Assembly: GCA_041392855.1 (NCBI GenBank)
Contig: JAWKLD010000001.1
Coordinates: forward strand, 792,001 to 856,000
From: Flavipsychrobacter sp.
Lineage (GTDB): Bacteria; Bacteroidota; Bacteroidia; Chitinophagales; Chitinophagaceae
Direction of reading: 5' to 3'
DNA length: 64,000 nt
The notes beneath the pieces were generated by a model. The model saw only the letters and a program-made list of their open reading frames with translations, was not told the origin of the DNA and did not search any database. The position numbers and the translations under genes are program-made. Positions 1-10,280 of this stretch are shown here, in pieces (within the stretch, counting starts at the first letter, position 1; every line of letters starts with the position of its first letter).

Positions 1-678
1 CTTTATTTGTGCGTACAAAAAGCCTTTATAGTAAGCTAGTTTACTACAATGTGAATTGAAGATGTTTTTTTGATAACATTCAATAATAGTATCATTGATC
101 CTATATATTGATTGTCCCTCTGTTGTGTACACGTTCCCATTGTCGGTTTCGAATATGGAAATTATTTTCGCTAAAGACGTCTTTACATAAGCAGGCTTCC
201 TGCCTTTTTTTATACTCATTAATGAGTATGAACCTATAATATAGGCTGTCTGGCTTTTTTTAGCATATAGTTTTTCAAGTAAATGTTGCCCTTGGTCATG
301 TAATGTATAGGCTGAGGAGTCTAAGTGTTTAATTGTTTTATTTTTTTTTATCACTGAAAATTCAGGTGGTCCAAAGTACGCTTTAGCCCATATATTGTTT
401 TCATAATCGTTGTTAATAGTTATTACAATGTTATTTAATAGAGTTCCATTTTCTTGATTATAGTTTTTGAACTCTTTGCCATCATATCTACTTAGCCCAT
501 TAGCTGTTGCCATCCATATATAACCATCAAGGTCTTGATGGCACATGTATACTGCAGCGCTAGGTAAACCATCTTTTTTTGTAAAGTGTTTTGTGTGTAT
601 AGATTGTCCAGCGGCTATGTACTGTATAAATAAGAAGAGTGTGAATTGAAAAAAAGAAAAATATAATCTTCTTGTCAT
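1..678 (-). CDS. Two-component-regulator propeller protein, N-terminal part (cut by window edge)
   Basis: An open frame of 226 codons starts at an ATG at 676-678 and runs off the left edge without a stop. It begins with a signal peptide (basic MTRR, hydrophobic stretch, end near AAGQS) and continues into a segment with DGLPSAAVY, DLDGYIWMAT and NGLSRYDGKEF. This is the typical look of the Reg_prop repeats that build periplasmic beta-propeller sensor domains. In Bacteroidota such domains are usually followed by a Y_Y_Y domain, a membrane helix and a histidine kinase or LuxR-type output, but that part lies outside the window. The family call is solid for the visible part; the output domain is unknown. 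Confidence 0.8.
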   Translation of the reverse strand, partial: MTRRLYFSFFQFTLFLFIQYIAAGQSIHTKHFTKKDGLPSAAVYMCHQDLDGYIWMATANGLSRYDGKEFKNYNQENGTLLNNIVITINNDYENNIWAKAYFGPPEFSVIKKNKTIKHLDSSAYTLHDQGQHLLEKLYAKKSQTAYIIGSYSLMSIKKGRKPAYVKTSLAKIISIFETDNGNVYTTEGQSIYRINDTIIECYQKNIFNSHCSKLAYYKGFLYAQIK

Positions 679-808
679 GTGTGGATAGTAAGTTGTTGTA
701 ACTTTAAATATAATGTTTTGTAAATACTTATAAACACGCGCAACTTTAGAAAAGTGCCATAAAAACTTCTACTCCGAATGTATTTATATTTAAGTATAAC
801 ACAACTAG

Positions 809-1828
809 TTATATTTTTGTGAATAGCTTTCTAGTGACATCTGTTCCAACATTCATTTGCAATATATAGGTGCCACTCTCAATTTTATCAAGATCGATAT
901 CCAGCTTGTTGTTCCCTTGTCGGGTTTCTATAGATGATTCAATTAAAGTTTGTCCCTTGATGTCGATAATATAATAGTTTAATAGTCTTGCTTGTTTTGT
1001 ATGATAATTGATACTTATTTTTTTATGAGATGGATTTGGAAAAATGCTTATGTTACTTATTCCTTCGTTATTTCTGCTGCTAATTGATACATTGTTATAA
1101 TGATAGTATACTTTTAAAGCTGGTCTGTTATTTGTAACAATAGCATTGCTATTGAAAAAGAGCATACTTCGATATAATTTTTCAGTTTGCAGCTTGAATG
1201 TAAATCCAAAATTGTTTGATGAGCTAACCATGTCCTGTATCATAGCAGTTACGTTTGCTGTTATGTCATAACCTCCTTGGCTTGTAGAGTAGGGTATAGT
1301 TGCACTATTTTTTAAAGTGTAAGTTGGTGCATTATTCCATGTAATTGATCCTGCATGCCAATTCGTTAAATTGCGTAGTATTTCTACTTCATTAGTTCCC
1401 CACTTATTATATGGGGAGTTAGGATAGTAAGAGTTTCCTACAGTTATTGCTTTATATCTTGGTGTTTTACCCTTTAGTATTACAAAAGCACTGTCTATAA
1501 TAGCATGGGAAGGTATGGTTGATATTTGTGGAAATTTCTGATAAAATCTAATTAATCCATATTGGCAATTGTGCGCATTGTGAGTCCATGCAGCAGCAGT
1601 CATTTCGTCAAAACTAGGTTTGTATAGTACGGTATTCTCAATGTTGAAAAGTGATGATTTGGGATCACAACCAAATGTTATTCGAGCATTTGCTGATGCA
1701 GAGTCATCAGGAGATGGGGTAAATGTTTTTTCTTTAAAAACTGTATTTCCTGGGTTAACAACTTGTCCATTTGTTGTATATCCGCAAAATAGAGGCAGGG
1801 ATAAAAATATTATATATAGGTTTCTCAT
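809..1828 (-). CDS. Secreted DNRLRE-like protein with T9SS type A sorting domain
   Basis: A 339-residue protein with a signal peptide at residues 1-21 (ends TTNGQ). The middle, about residues 30-245, has the features of DNRLRE/CBM96-type beta-sandwich domains: HAIIDSAFVILKG, then WHAGSITWNNAPTY, a segment ITANVTAMIQDM, and NNRPALKVYYHY as the closing strand. The last 80 residues form a T9SS type A C-terminal signal (SIFPNPSHKKISI, SGTYILQMNVG, ending RKLFTKI). It is therefore likely exported through the T9SS and anchored on the surface or released. It lies 130 bp downstream of the sensor gene on the same strand. The ligand is unknown. Confidence 0.8.
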   Translation of the reverse strand: MRNLYIIFLSLPLFCGYTTNGQVVNPGNTVFKEKTFTPSPDDSASANARITFGCDPKSSLFNIENTVLYKPSFDEMTAAAWTHNAHNCQYGLIRFYQKFPQISTIPSHAIIDSAFVILKGKTPRYKAITVGNSYYPNSPYNKWGTNEVEILRNLTNWHAGSITWNNAPTYTLKNSATIPYSTSQGGYDITANVTAMIQDMVSSSNNFGFTFKLQTEKLYRSMLFFNSNAIVTNNRPALKVYYHYNNVSISSRNNEGISNISIFPNPSHKKISINYHTKQARLLNYYIIDIKGQTLIESSIETRQGNNKLDIDLDKIESGTYILQMNVGTDVTRKLFTKI

Positions 1829-2461
1829 ATTAACTGCTTTTTTGCATTAGATTCTTATATGAATAAAGTTACATGTATGATACGTATAAACAGAAAGGAG
1901 TTAATAAACGCGTCGATATTAGGAGTAAGTGCGTATAGTTTTAAAGAGTTTAAAGGTGTTTTAGCTTATAATACTGATACTCGTCTATAAATACCATGTA
2001 TTGTTAAACAAATAAGCCTCCAAGAGGGGGGGGGCTTACCTTTTTCCAAGTTGAATATAAAAGCGCTAAGATGTTATCGTTTTTATTTGTTGTTATTCTT
2101 AATCATGTGAGTAGTGTCAAGCAGTATTAAACTATAAATGACATGACATCAAAAAATGGTAACAACTTTCCCACATATTATGTCATACGCTTGATATCTG
2201 CCATAAAAATAACCGTATATAAAATGGGTTAAAACACCCTAATTATTACAAAAATGACTACTTTGTCGCAAGTTATATACTTAGAGACAATCATGTTTAT
2301 GCGCTTACAATAATTTGTATAAAATGATCAAATATTAGTCTTTAAATATAGATACCCTGTCTCCACTGAACAAATCAATAAAATGGTTAGTAAACCTATT
2401 GTTTTTAATTAAAGTGGATCCTATGTTTAAAATGAATAGACGTCTAAAGGAGACGTTCTCC
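1829..2461. other. Intergenic region between divergent genes
   Basis: About 630 bp separate the DNRLRE gene (minus) from the giant Ig-repeat gene (plus). It contains a 37-codon ORF starting at 1877 with no supporting signals, a hairpin-like element with nine consecutive G at 2006-2036, and AT-rich DNA from 2040 to 2400 that should hold the promoter of the giant gene. I see no RNA gene or convincing coding region here. Confidence 0.6.
2006..2036. repeat. Degenerate copy of a terminator-type hairpin, with a G9 run
   Basis: Positions 2006-2025 are identical over 20 bp to 11790-11809, on the far side of the giant gene. In the second copy the arms AGCCTCCA and TGGAGGCT pair perfectly; here the right arm is replaced by a run of nine G ending in GGCT, which can still pair with AGCCTCC using one G-U pair. 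No gene on either strand ends nearby, so this looks like an orphan duplicate rather than a working terminator. Confidence 0.5.
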
Positions 2462-5416
2462 ATGACTGCAAAATGTTTGCATAAGTCTTTTATAGGCTTG
2501 TCTATGTTGATTCTATTAGTGCAAGTAGCACAAGCACAGACTAGCTTATATGCCGAAGGTGCTGATATTTCAATTACTATTAATGACCCAACTTTTGTTA
2601 TTTCATCTGCAGGAACATATACTGTTAGTGGTAATTTGAGTACACCTGGTGATGGACAAGATTATTTTCAAATAACAGTTAATTCAGGGTTACAACTAAC
2701 TAATGCCACTTATTCGGTTTCTGGCGGTAGTGGTTTTAATGGAGGATGGGGGTTTGCTGGCTGTTGTGGTAATACTATTAGTGGGAATGGTAGTGGTAGT
2801 TTTTCTGGAGCTGCATATCCTTTATCTGCAGGTACTTACGGTGTACAGATGTTTGCTAGTTTTTCTGTTGGTAATTCTTGGGTTACTACATTTACGGTAA
2901 CTGCGACTGCTTCTGCACCATCAATAACTGCCAACCCTCCTAATAGGACAATATGTGCAGGAAGTAATACTACATTTACCGTAAGCGCTAATAATGCTAC
3001 AGGCTATCAATGGCAGTTAAGTACGAACAGTGGCTTTACTTATAGTAATATAAGTAATAGTGGCGTATATAGCGGTGCTACAACGGCAACATTAGCAATA
3101 ACAGGTGCTACTACAGGAATGAATAATTATAGGTATCGTTGTGTGGTTAGCGGGGCTATAGCTCCAAATGCAACCTCTAGTCATGGTACACTAACTGTGA
3201 ATAGTACTCCCTCTATAACAACAAATCCGCCCGACAGGACGATATGTGCAGGGAGTAATACTACATTTACCGTAAGCGCTAATAATGCTAGTAGTTATCA
3301 ATGGCAAATGAGTACTAATAACGGAGTTAGTTATTTCAATGTAAGTAACGGAGGTGTATATAGTGGTGCTACTACAGCAACATTAGCGATAACAGGTGCT
3401 ACTACAGGAATGAATAATTATAGGTATCGTTGTGTAGCAAGTGGTTCTTGTACACCGTCAGCAACCTCCAGTCACGGTACGCTAACTGTTAATAGTGTAC
3501 CATTTACATCTGGCTCCACAATTAATAATCCATTTTGTGAAGGTACAGCCTCATCTTTCAGTTATAGCGTAAATAATGCAACAAGTAATCAATGGCAGCT
3601 AAGTACTAATGGCGGTGGTACGTGGAGTAATGTAACTAATGGAGGTATATATAGTGGAGCTACAACAGCAACATTGAGCATTTCAAATAAAACTGCAAGT
3701 ATGAATGGTTATCGGTATAGACTGGTAATGATTAATTCTTGTGGTAGTGCTAATACGAGTACTACCACTCTTTCAGCTTTATCTGGCCCTGCTATCACAG
3801 GGCAACCTGGTAATAGTACAATATGTGATGGTAGCAACACTAGTTTTAGTGTTACGGCTACAGGAGCAGGATTAACTTATCAATGGCAAGTGAGTACAAA
3901 TGGTGGAGGTACATGGACAAATCTAAGTAATACAGGTATTTATAGTACGGTCACTTCTGCTACCTTGAACTTAACAGGAGCAACTACAGCCGTTAATAGT
4001 AATCAATATAGATGTGTAGTAAGTGGTACCTGTACTCCAGGTGTTACCTCAAACGCAGCAACATTAACGATCAATACATTGCCAAGTATATCTGTACAGC
4101 CTGTTAATAGTACAATCTGTGCAAGCAATAATACATCTTTCAGTGTAACGGCATCAGGTACAGGAGTGAGCTACCAATGGCAGGTGAGTACAAATGGGGG
4201 AGCAACATTTACCAACTTGGCAAATGGTGGTATTTATAGTAATGTTACTACAGCGACATTAAATTTAACAGCAGCAACAGCGGGAGAGAATAATAACCAA
4301 TACCGTTGTGTAATAAGTGGTACCTGTACGCCAAGTGTTACTTCTACAGCAAGAACATTAACAGTAAATACAGCACCGAATATAACAGGGCAGCCTGTTA
4401 ATAGTACGATATGTGATGGTAGCAATACTAGTTTTAGTGTTACGACTACAGGAGCAGGCTTAACGTACCAATGGCAAGTGAGTACCAATGGTGGAGGTAC
4501 ATGGACAAACCTAACTAATACAGGTATTTATAGTACGGTCACTTCTGCAACCTTGAACTTAACAGGAGCAACTACTGCAGAGAATAATAACCAGTATCGT
4601 TGTGTTGTAGGTGGTACTTGTGTTCCAGGTGTTACCTCAAACGCAGCAACATTAACGATCAATACATTGCCAAGTATATCTGTACAGCCCGTTAACAGTA
4701 CAATCTGTGCAGGCAATAATACATCTTTCAGTGTAACGGCATCAGGTACTGGAGTGAGCTACCAATGGCAGGTGAGTACAAATGGGGGAGCAACATTTAC
4801 TAACCTGACCAATACAGGCATTTACAGTAATGTAACAACAGCAACCTTAAACTTAACAGCAGCAACAGCGGGTGAGAATAATAACCAATACCGTTGTGTT
4901 GTAAGTGGTACCTGTACGCCAAGTGTTACTTCTACAGCAAGGACATTAACGGTAAATACAGCACCGAATATAACAGCACAGCCAAGCAATATCTCAGTAT
5001 GTGAAGGGAGTAATGGTTCGTTTAGTGTGACTGCAACAGGTGCAGCATTGACGTACCAATGGCAAGTAAGTACGAATGGTGGAGGTACATGGAGCAACTT
5101 AACTAATACAGGTATCTATAGTACTGTTACAACAGCTACATTGAACTTGACAGCAGTAAACACTGCCGTAAATAACTATCAGTATCGTTGTGTTATTAGT
5201 GGTACTTGTACGCCAAGTACTACTTCAAATGCTGGTACATTAACCATAGATACAAAGCCTGTAGTTACTGTCAATCCAATAAATAGCACGATTTGCGAAG
5301 GAAGCAATACTTCGTTTAGTGTAACTGCTACCGGTACTGCATTGAGCTACCAATGGCAAGTGAGTACGAATGGGGGGGGCTACATTTACCAACTTGGCAA
5401 ATGGTGGTATCTATAG
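2462..5416 (+). CDS. Giant Ig-like repeat surface protein, N-terminal fragment (frameshifted)
   Basis: First part of a protein of about 3,060 residues whose frame is broken at 5371-5379. I chose the ATG at 2462 because AAAGGAGA lies about 10 bp upstream and a clean signal peptide follows (MTAKCLHKSF to VAQAQ); in-frame starts also exist at 2399 (TTG), 2423 and 2432. Residues to about 140 are a unique Gly/Ser-rich beta domain. Then nine Ig-like units of about 97 residues follow, each with a TIC cysteine, YQWQ tryptophan, NGGIYS/NTGIYS turn and YRC cysteine, the expected disulfide pair of an Ig fold. The C-terminal sorting signal is on the downstream fragment, so this piece alone could not be anchored by the T9SS. 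Role in adhesion is inferred from the architecture. Confidence 0.8.
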   Translation: MTAKCLHKSFIGLSMLILLVQVAQAQTSLYAEGADISITINDPTFVISSAGTYTVSGNLSTPGDGQDYFQITVNSGLQLTNATYSVSGGSGFNGGWGFAGCCGNTISGNGSGSFSGAAYPLSAGTYGVQMFASFSVGNSWVTTFTVTATASAPSITANPPNRTICAGSNTTFTVSANNATGYQWQLSTNSGFTYSNISNSGVYSGATTATLAITGATTGMNNYRYRCVVSGAIAPNATSSHGTLTVNSTPSITTNPPDRTICAGSNTTFTVSANNASSYQWQMSTNNGVSYFNVSNGGVYSGATTATLAITGATTGMNNYRYRCVASGSCTPSATSSHGTLTVNSVPFTSGSTINNPFCEGTASSFSYSVNNATSNQWQLSTNGGGTWSNVTNGGIYSGATTATLSISNKTASMNGYRYRLVMINSCGSANTSTTTLSALSGPAITGQPGNSTICDGSNTSFSVTATGAGLTYQWQVSTNGGGTWTNLSNTGIYSTVTSATLNLTGATTAVNSNQYRCVVSGTCTPGVTSNAATLTINTLPSISVQPVNSTICASNNTSFSVTASGTGVSYQWQVSTNGGATFTNLANGGIYSNVTTATLNLTAATAGENNNQYRCVISGTCTPSVTSTARTLTVNTAPNITGQPVNSTICDGSNTSFSVTTTGAGLTYQWQVSTNGGGTWTNLTNTGIYSTVTSATLNLTGATTAENNNQYRCVVGGTCVPGVTSNAATLTINTLPSISVQPVNSTICAGNNTSFSVTASGTGVSYQWQVSTNGGATFTNLTNTGIYSNVTTATLNLTAATAGENNNQYRCVVSGTCTPSVTSTARTLTVNTAPNITAQPSNISVCEGSNGSFSVTATGAALTYQWQVSTNGGGTWSNLTNTGIYSTVTTATLNLTAVNTAVNNYQYRCVISGTCTPSTTSNAGTLTIDTKPVVTVNPINSTICEGSNTSFSVTATGTALSYQWQVSTNGGGYIYQLGKWWYL

Positions 5417-8400
5417 TAATACTACAACATCAACCTTAAACTTAACAGCAGCAACAGTGGGAGAGAATAATAATCAATACCGTTGTGTAGTGAGTGGTAC
5501 TTGTACACCAAGCGCTACGTCTCGCTGCCGCAACTATAACCATACATACAAAACCTGTCGTTACAGTACAGCCAGTTAACAGTGCTATATGTGCAGGTAA
5601 TAATACAAGCTTTACAATAACAGCTACAGGTACTGGTATCGGCTATCAATGGCAAGTAAGTACTAACAGTGGTGCTACCTGGACTAATCTTGCCAATACA
5701 GGAATATATACAGGTGCTACTACCACTACATTGAACTTGACCGCGGCGAGTACAGCTGTAAATAATAATCAATATCGTTGTGTAGTAAGCGGTACTTGTA
5801 CCCCAAATGCTAATTCAAATGCGGCAACACTTACGATCAATACTCCTCCTGCAATAGTTAACCACGGTGTTAACCGCACTATTTGTGAGGGAGATAATAC
5901 AACCTTTGATGTAACAGTAACGGGTGCTGGTTTGACCTATCAATGGCAGTCAAGTGTTGACGGGGGTAATACTTATACAAATGTGGTTAACGGAGGTATC
6001 TATAGTAATGCTACCACAGCATCCTTGACTATCACAAATGTGGTATCCTCAGCAAGTAGTACTTTTTTCCGTTGTGTGATTGGAGGTACCTGTCCTCCAG
6101 GCGTTATATCTGCACCAAGATTACTAAAAGTAAATATATTACCTGCTATTAATGTACAACCTGTTGATAGGGTCATTTGTGAAGGTGGTAATACAACCTT
6201 TGAAGTAAATACTTCGGGAACTACATTAACTATTCAGTGGCAAGAGAGTACCAATGGTGGTGCTACTTGGACTAACCTAGTAAACGGTGGTATTTACAGC
6301 GGCGTTACTACACAGATCCTAACTATTACAGGGGCACCTGCTAGTGCTCATAATAATCAATATCGTTGTGTAGTAAGTGGTGCTTGTACGCCAACAGTTA
6401 CATCTACTGCAAAAACATTGTCTGTACATAGCCAACCTGCTATTACTGCTAACCCTACTAATAAAAATGCGTGTGTTGGTAGTAGTACGTCATTTACCAT
6501 TGCTGCTACTGGTACCAATATTACTTACCAATGGCAGGTAGATTTAGGAGGTGGTTTTACTAATGTAAGTAATGGTAGTAGCGGTTTAGGTGGTTTTGCT
6601 TATAGTGGCGCAACTACTGCTACATTAACTATAACTAATGCAGATTTAGCGATAAATAATGCTAAATATAGATGTGTTGTAAGTGGTACTATTAATTGTG
6701 CTATTTCTGCAACATCGGCATTTGCAACACTTACGATCGATACTTCTCCTGCAATAGTTAACCACGGTGTTAACCGTACTATTTGTGAGGGAGATAATAC
6801 AACCTTTGATGTAACAGCAACAGGTACTGGTTTGACCTATCAATGGCAATCAAGTACTAACGGTGGTACTACTTATACTAATGTTGTAAACGGTGGTATC
6901 TACAGTAATGCTACAACTGCATCATTAACTATAACTAATGCTACACCGTCGGCTAGTAGTACACTATTCCGTTGTGTAATAAGTGGTACATGTGCGCCAA
7001 GTGTAGCCACCGCAGGACGTTTACTTGTTGTAAATGCAGTGCCTAAGGTGACATCGCAACCGGCTGATATGGCAGTATGTTTAGGTAATAGTGCATCATT
7101 TACCATAATAGGTTCAGGTGCTAATGTTACTTATCAATGGCAAGAAAGTACTAACGGTGGTGCTACTTGGAGTAATGTAGTGAACGGTGGTGCTTATAGT
7201 GGTGCTACTACACAAAGCTTAGGCATAGCTACTCCTGCGGTAACCTTCAGCGGAAACAGATATCGTTGTGTGGTAAGTGGTACTTGTGCTCCAAGTGCTA
7301 CATCTAATGTTGCACAATTAACAGTAAATACATTGCCTGCAATTACAGGACAACCATCTAACACAGCAACTTGTCCTGGTGGTAATGCAAGCTTCACGGT
7401 AACGGCTACAGGTTCTGGTGCAGCATATCAATGGTATATCAGTACTAATGGTGGTGGTACTTGGGGTAGTATAGCTAATGGTGGTATCTACAGTGGTGCT
7501 ACTACTGCAACACTAAACCTAACAGGCGCTGCTGTTTCTGACAATGGTAACCTATACCGTTGTGTGGTAAGTGGTGTTTGTTTACCAAGTGTAACCTCTA
7601 ATACAGTTTCATTAACGATCAATACTGCTCCTGTGGTTACCGTTAACCCTGTTAACAGTACTATCTGCGAAGGAAGCAATACAAGCTTCACAGCAGCAGG
7701 TACTGGTACTGGTGTAGCTTACCAATGGCAAGTAAGTACTAATGGTGGTGCTACTTGGACGAACTTGACGAATACAGGTATCTATACAGGTGTTACTACA
7801 ACTACCTTGAACTTGACTGCTGCAACAACAGCAGTACACAATAATCAATACCGTTGTATGGTAAGCGGTACTTGTACGCCATCTGTAGCAACAACAGCTG
7901 CTACGTTGACCATAGATACTAAGCCAGTAGTTACAGTTGCTCCGGTTAACAGTACTATCTGTGAGGGTAGCAATACCTCATTCAGTGTAACGGCTACAGG
8001 TACAGCATTGACATACCAATGGCAAGTAAGTACTAATAGTGGTGCTACTTGGACGAATTTGACGAACACTGGTATCTATAGTAATGCAACAACAGCAACG
8101 TTGAACTTGACTGCAGCAACAACAGCAGTTAACAACAACCAATATCGTTGTATCGTAAGTGGTACATGTGCACCAAGTGCAACATCAACTGCTGCTACAT
8201 TAACGATCAATACAGCTCCTGTAGTTACCGTTAACCCTGTTAACAGTACTATCTGTGAAGGAAGCAACACAAGCTTCACTGCAGCAGGTACAGGTACTGG
8301 TATAGCTTACCAATGGCAAGTAAGTACTAACGGTGGTGCTACTTGGACGAACCTAACGAATACGGGTATCTACAGTAATGCTACAACAGCTACTTTAAAC

Positions 8401-10280
8401 TTAACTGCAGCAACAGTTGCAGAAAATAATAACCAATACCGTTGTGTAATTAGCGGTACTTGCGCTCTGGCTGCAACAACAACAGCAGCTATACTAATCT
8501 TTAATAGTACGCCAGCTGTTACCATGCACCCTATTAATAGTACCATATGCCAGAATAACAATGCCTCATTTACAATATCAGCAACAGGTTTAGGCATTTC
8601 TTACCAATGGCAAGAAAGTACTAACGGTGGTGCTACTTGGAGTAATGTGACGAATGGTGGTATGTATAGCAATGCTACTACATCTACCTTGAATTTGACC
8701 AATGTACCTCCAACGGCAAATAACTATCAATATCGTTGTGTTGTAACAGGTACATGTGCTCCTGCTGCTACATCTAATGCTGGAATATTGACCGTTAATG
8801 CTGCTCCTTTTGTAACAAATCATGGCGTCAATCGTACAATATGTGCGGGAGATAATACAACCTTTGATGTTACGGCTATAGGCTTAGGTGTAACCTACCA
8901 GTGGCAATTAAGTACTAATGGTGGTGCTACTTGGAGTAACGTAACGAATGGTGGTATCTACAGCAATGCTACTACTGCATCATTAACCATAACTAATGCA
9001 ATGGCTACATCTAGTAGTACCTTGTTTCGTTGTGTACTGGGTGGCTCATGTCCTCCAGGTGTTACTTCTGCTCCTCGCTTACTAGTGGTTAATAGCCTGC
9101 CATCTATAAATGTACAGCCCGTAGATAAAGTAATATGTGATGGTGGTAGTACATCCTTTAGTATTACAGCATCAGGTACAAGCCTAACCTTCCAATGGCA
9201 AGTAAGTACTAACGGTGGTGGTACTTGGACGAACCTAACTAATACGGGTATCCACAGTAATACAACCACTCCATCACTTAGTGTTACTGCAGCAACAACA
9301 TCGGCTAACAATAACCAATATCGTTGTATCGTAAGTGGTGTTTGTACGCCAAGCGTTACTTCTACAGCAAGAACATTAACAGTACATACTTTACCTGCTA
9401 TCACAGCTAATCCTACTAACAAGAACGTTTGTGATGGTAGTAATACTACATTCAGTGTCACTACTACAGGAACAGGTATTAGTTATCAATGGCAAGTAAG
9501 CACTAATAGTGGTACTACATGGACTAATGTGACCAACATAGGTATCTATAGTGGATCTAATACAGCTACTTTAGCATTAACAGGTGCTAGTTTGGCGATC
9601 AATGGTTACCAATACCGTTGTATGGTCAATAGCGTATGTGCGCCTTCAGTTACTTCTACAGCGGCTACACTTACCATGCTTACTCTACCAGGATTTACAG
9701 CACAGCCTGTTAACTCTGTAGTATGTCTTGGAAGTAATGCTAGCTTTAGCGTATCAGCTACAGGTACTGCTGTTACTTACCAATGGCAAGTAAGCACTAA
9801 TGGTGGTGGTACTTGGAGCAATGTATCTAATGGTGGTGTGTATAGCGGTGCTACTACAGCAACACTAAACTTGGCAGCTCCGGCAGCATCGTTCAACAAC
9901 AACCAATATCGTTGTATCATAAGTGGTTCTTGTACACCTTCTGTTACTTCGAATGCAAGACTATTAACAGTTAACACGCCTCCTGCTATAACAGGTAACC
10001 CAAGCAATAATGCTATCTGTGATGGTAATAATGTAAGCTTCAGCTGTAGCGCTACAGGTACAGGTATTACTTACCAATGGCAGGCCAATACAGGAAGCGG
10101 ATTTACTAATATCAGCAATGGTAGTAGTGGTACTGGTGGTTTCACTTACAATGGTGCTACCTCATCTACACTATCTATTACTAATGCTAACTTAGGATTG
10201 AACAATGCTCAATTCCGTTGCGTGGTAAGTGGTGCAAGTCCATGTACTCCTGCTACTACAAGCAGTGCAACATTGATCGT
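2925..10280 (+). repeat. Tandem array of about 25 Ig-domain units, roughly 291-297 bp each
   Basis: The CAATGGCA motif coding Q-W-Q recurs at about 290-297 bp spacing from 3008 to past 10070. Units vary in similarity. The two-unit block around 3800-4370 is nearly copied at 4390-4970 (an offset of about 592 bp, including the shared run from the TLTINTLPSISVQP coding segment), which shows recent tandem duplication of a dimer. Units near 5840 and 6740 likewise share the AIVNHGVNRTICEGDN coding segment. Late units are more diverged. Confidence 0.85.
5371..5525 (+). other. Two frameshift sites inside the Ig-repeat gene
   Basis: At 5371-5379 a G8 tract stands where sister units imply seven G (codons for N-G-G-A-T), giving +1. 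The reading continues in the third frame (5370-5579) with perfect unit sequence: TFTNLANGGIYSN, then NNNQYRCVVSGTCTPSATS. At about 5520 two bases are missing relative to sister units (S-A-T-S-N-A-A is expected), shifting into the frame of the 5494-11664 fragment. Repeat homology is continuous across both sites, so this was one gene. Sequencing error, assembly error in near-identical repeats, and true mutation cannot be told apart here. Confidence 0.8.

Noticed and set aside
1877..1990. 37-codon ORF starting MIRINRKELINASILG
   Set aside because: Looks faintly like a twin-arginine-type leader remnant, but it has no downstream domain, promoter or terminator of its own.
2399..2461. TTG start at 2399 for the Ig-repeat gene
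   Set aside because: It would put 21 polar residues before the signal peptide; the ATG at 2462 has a better ribosome-binding site and signal sequence.
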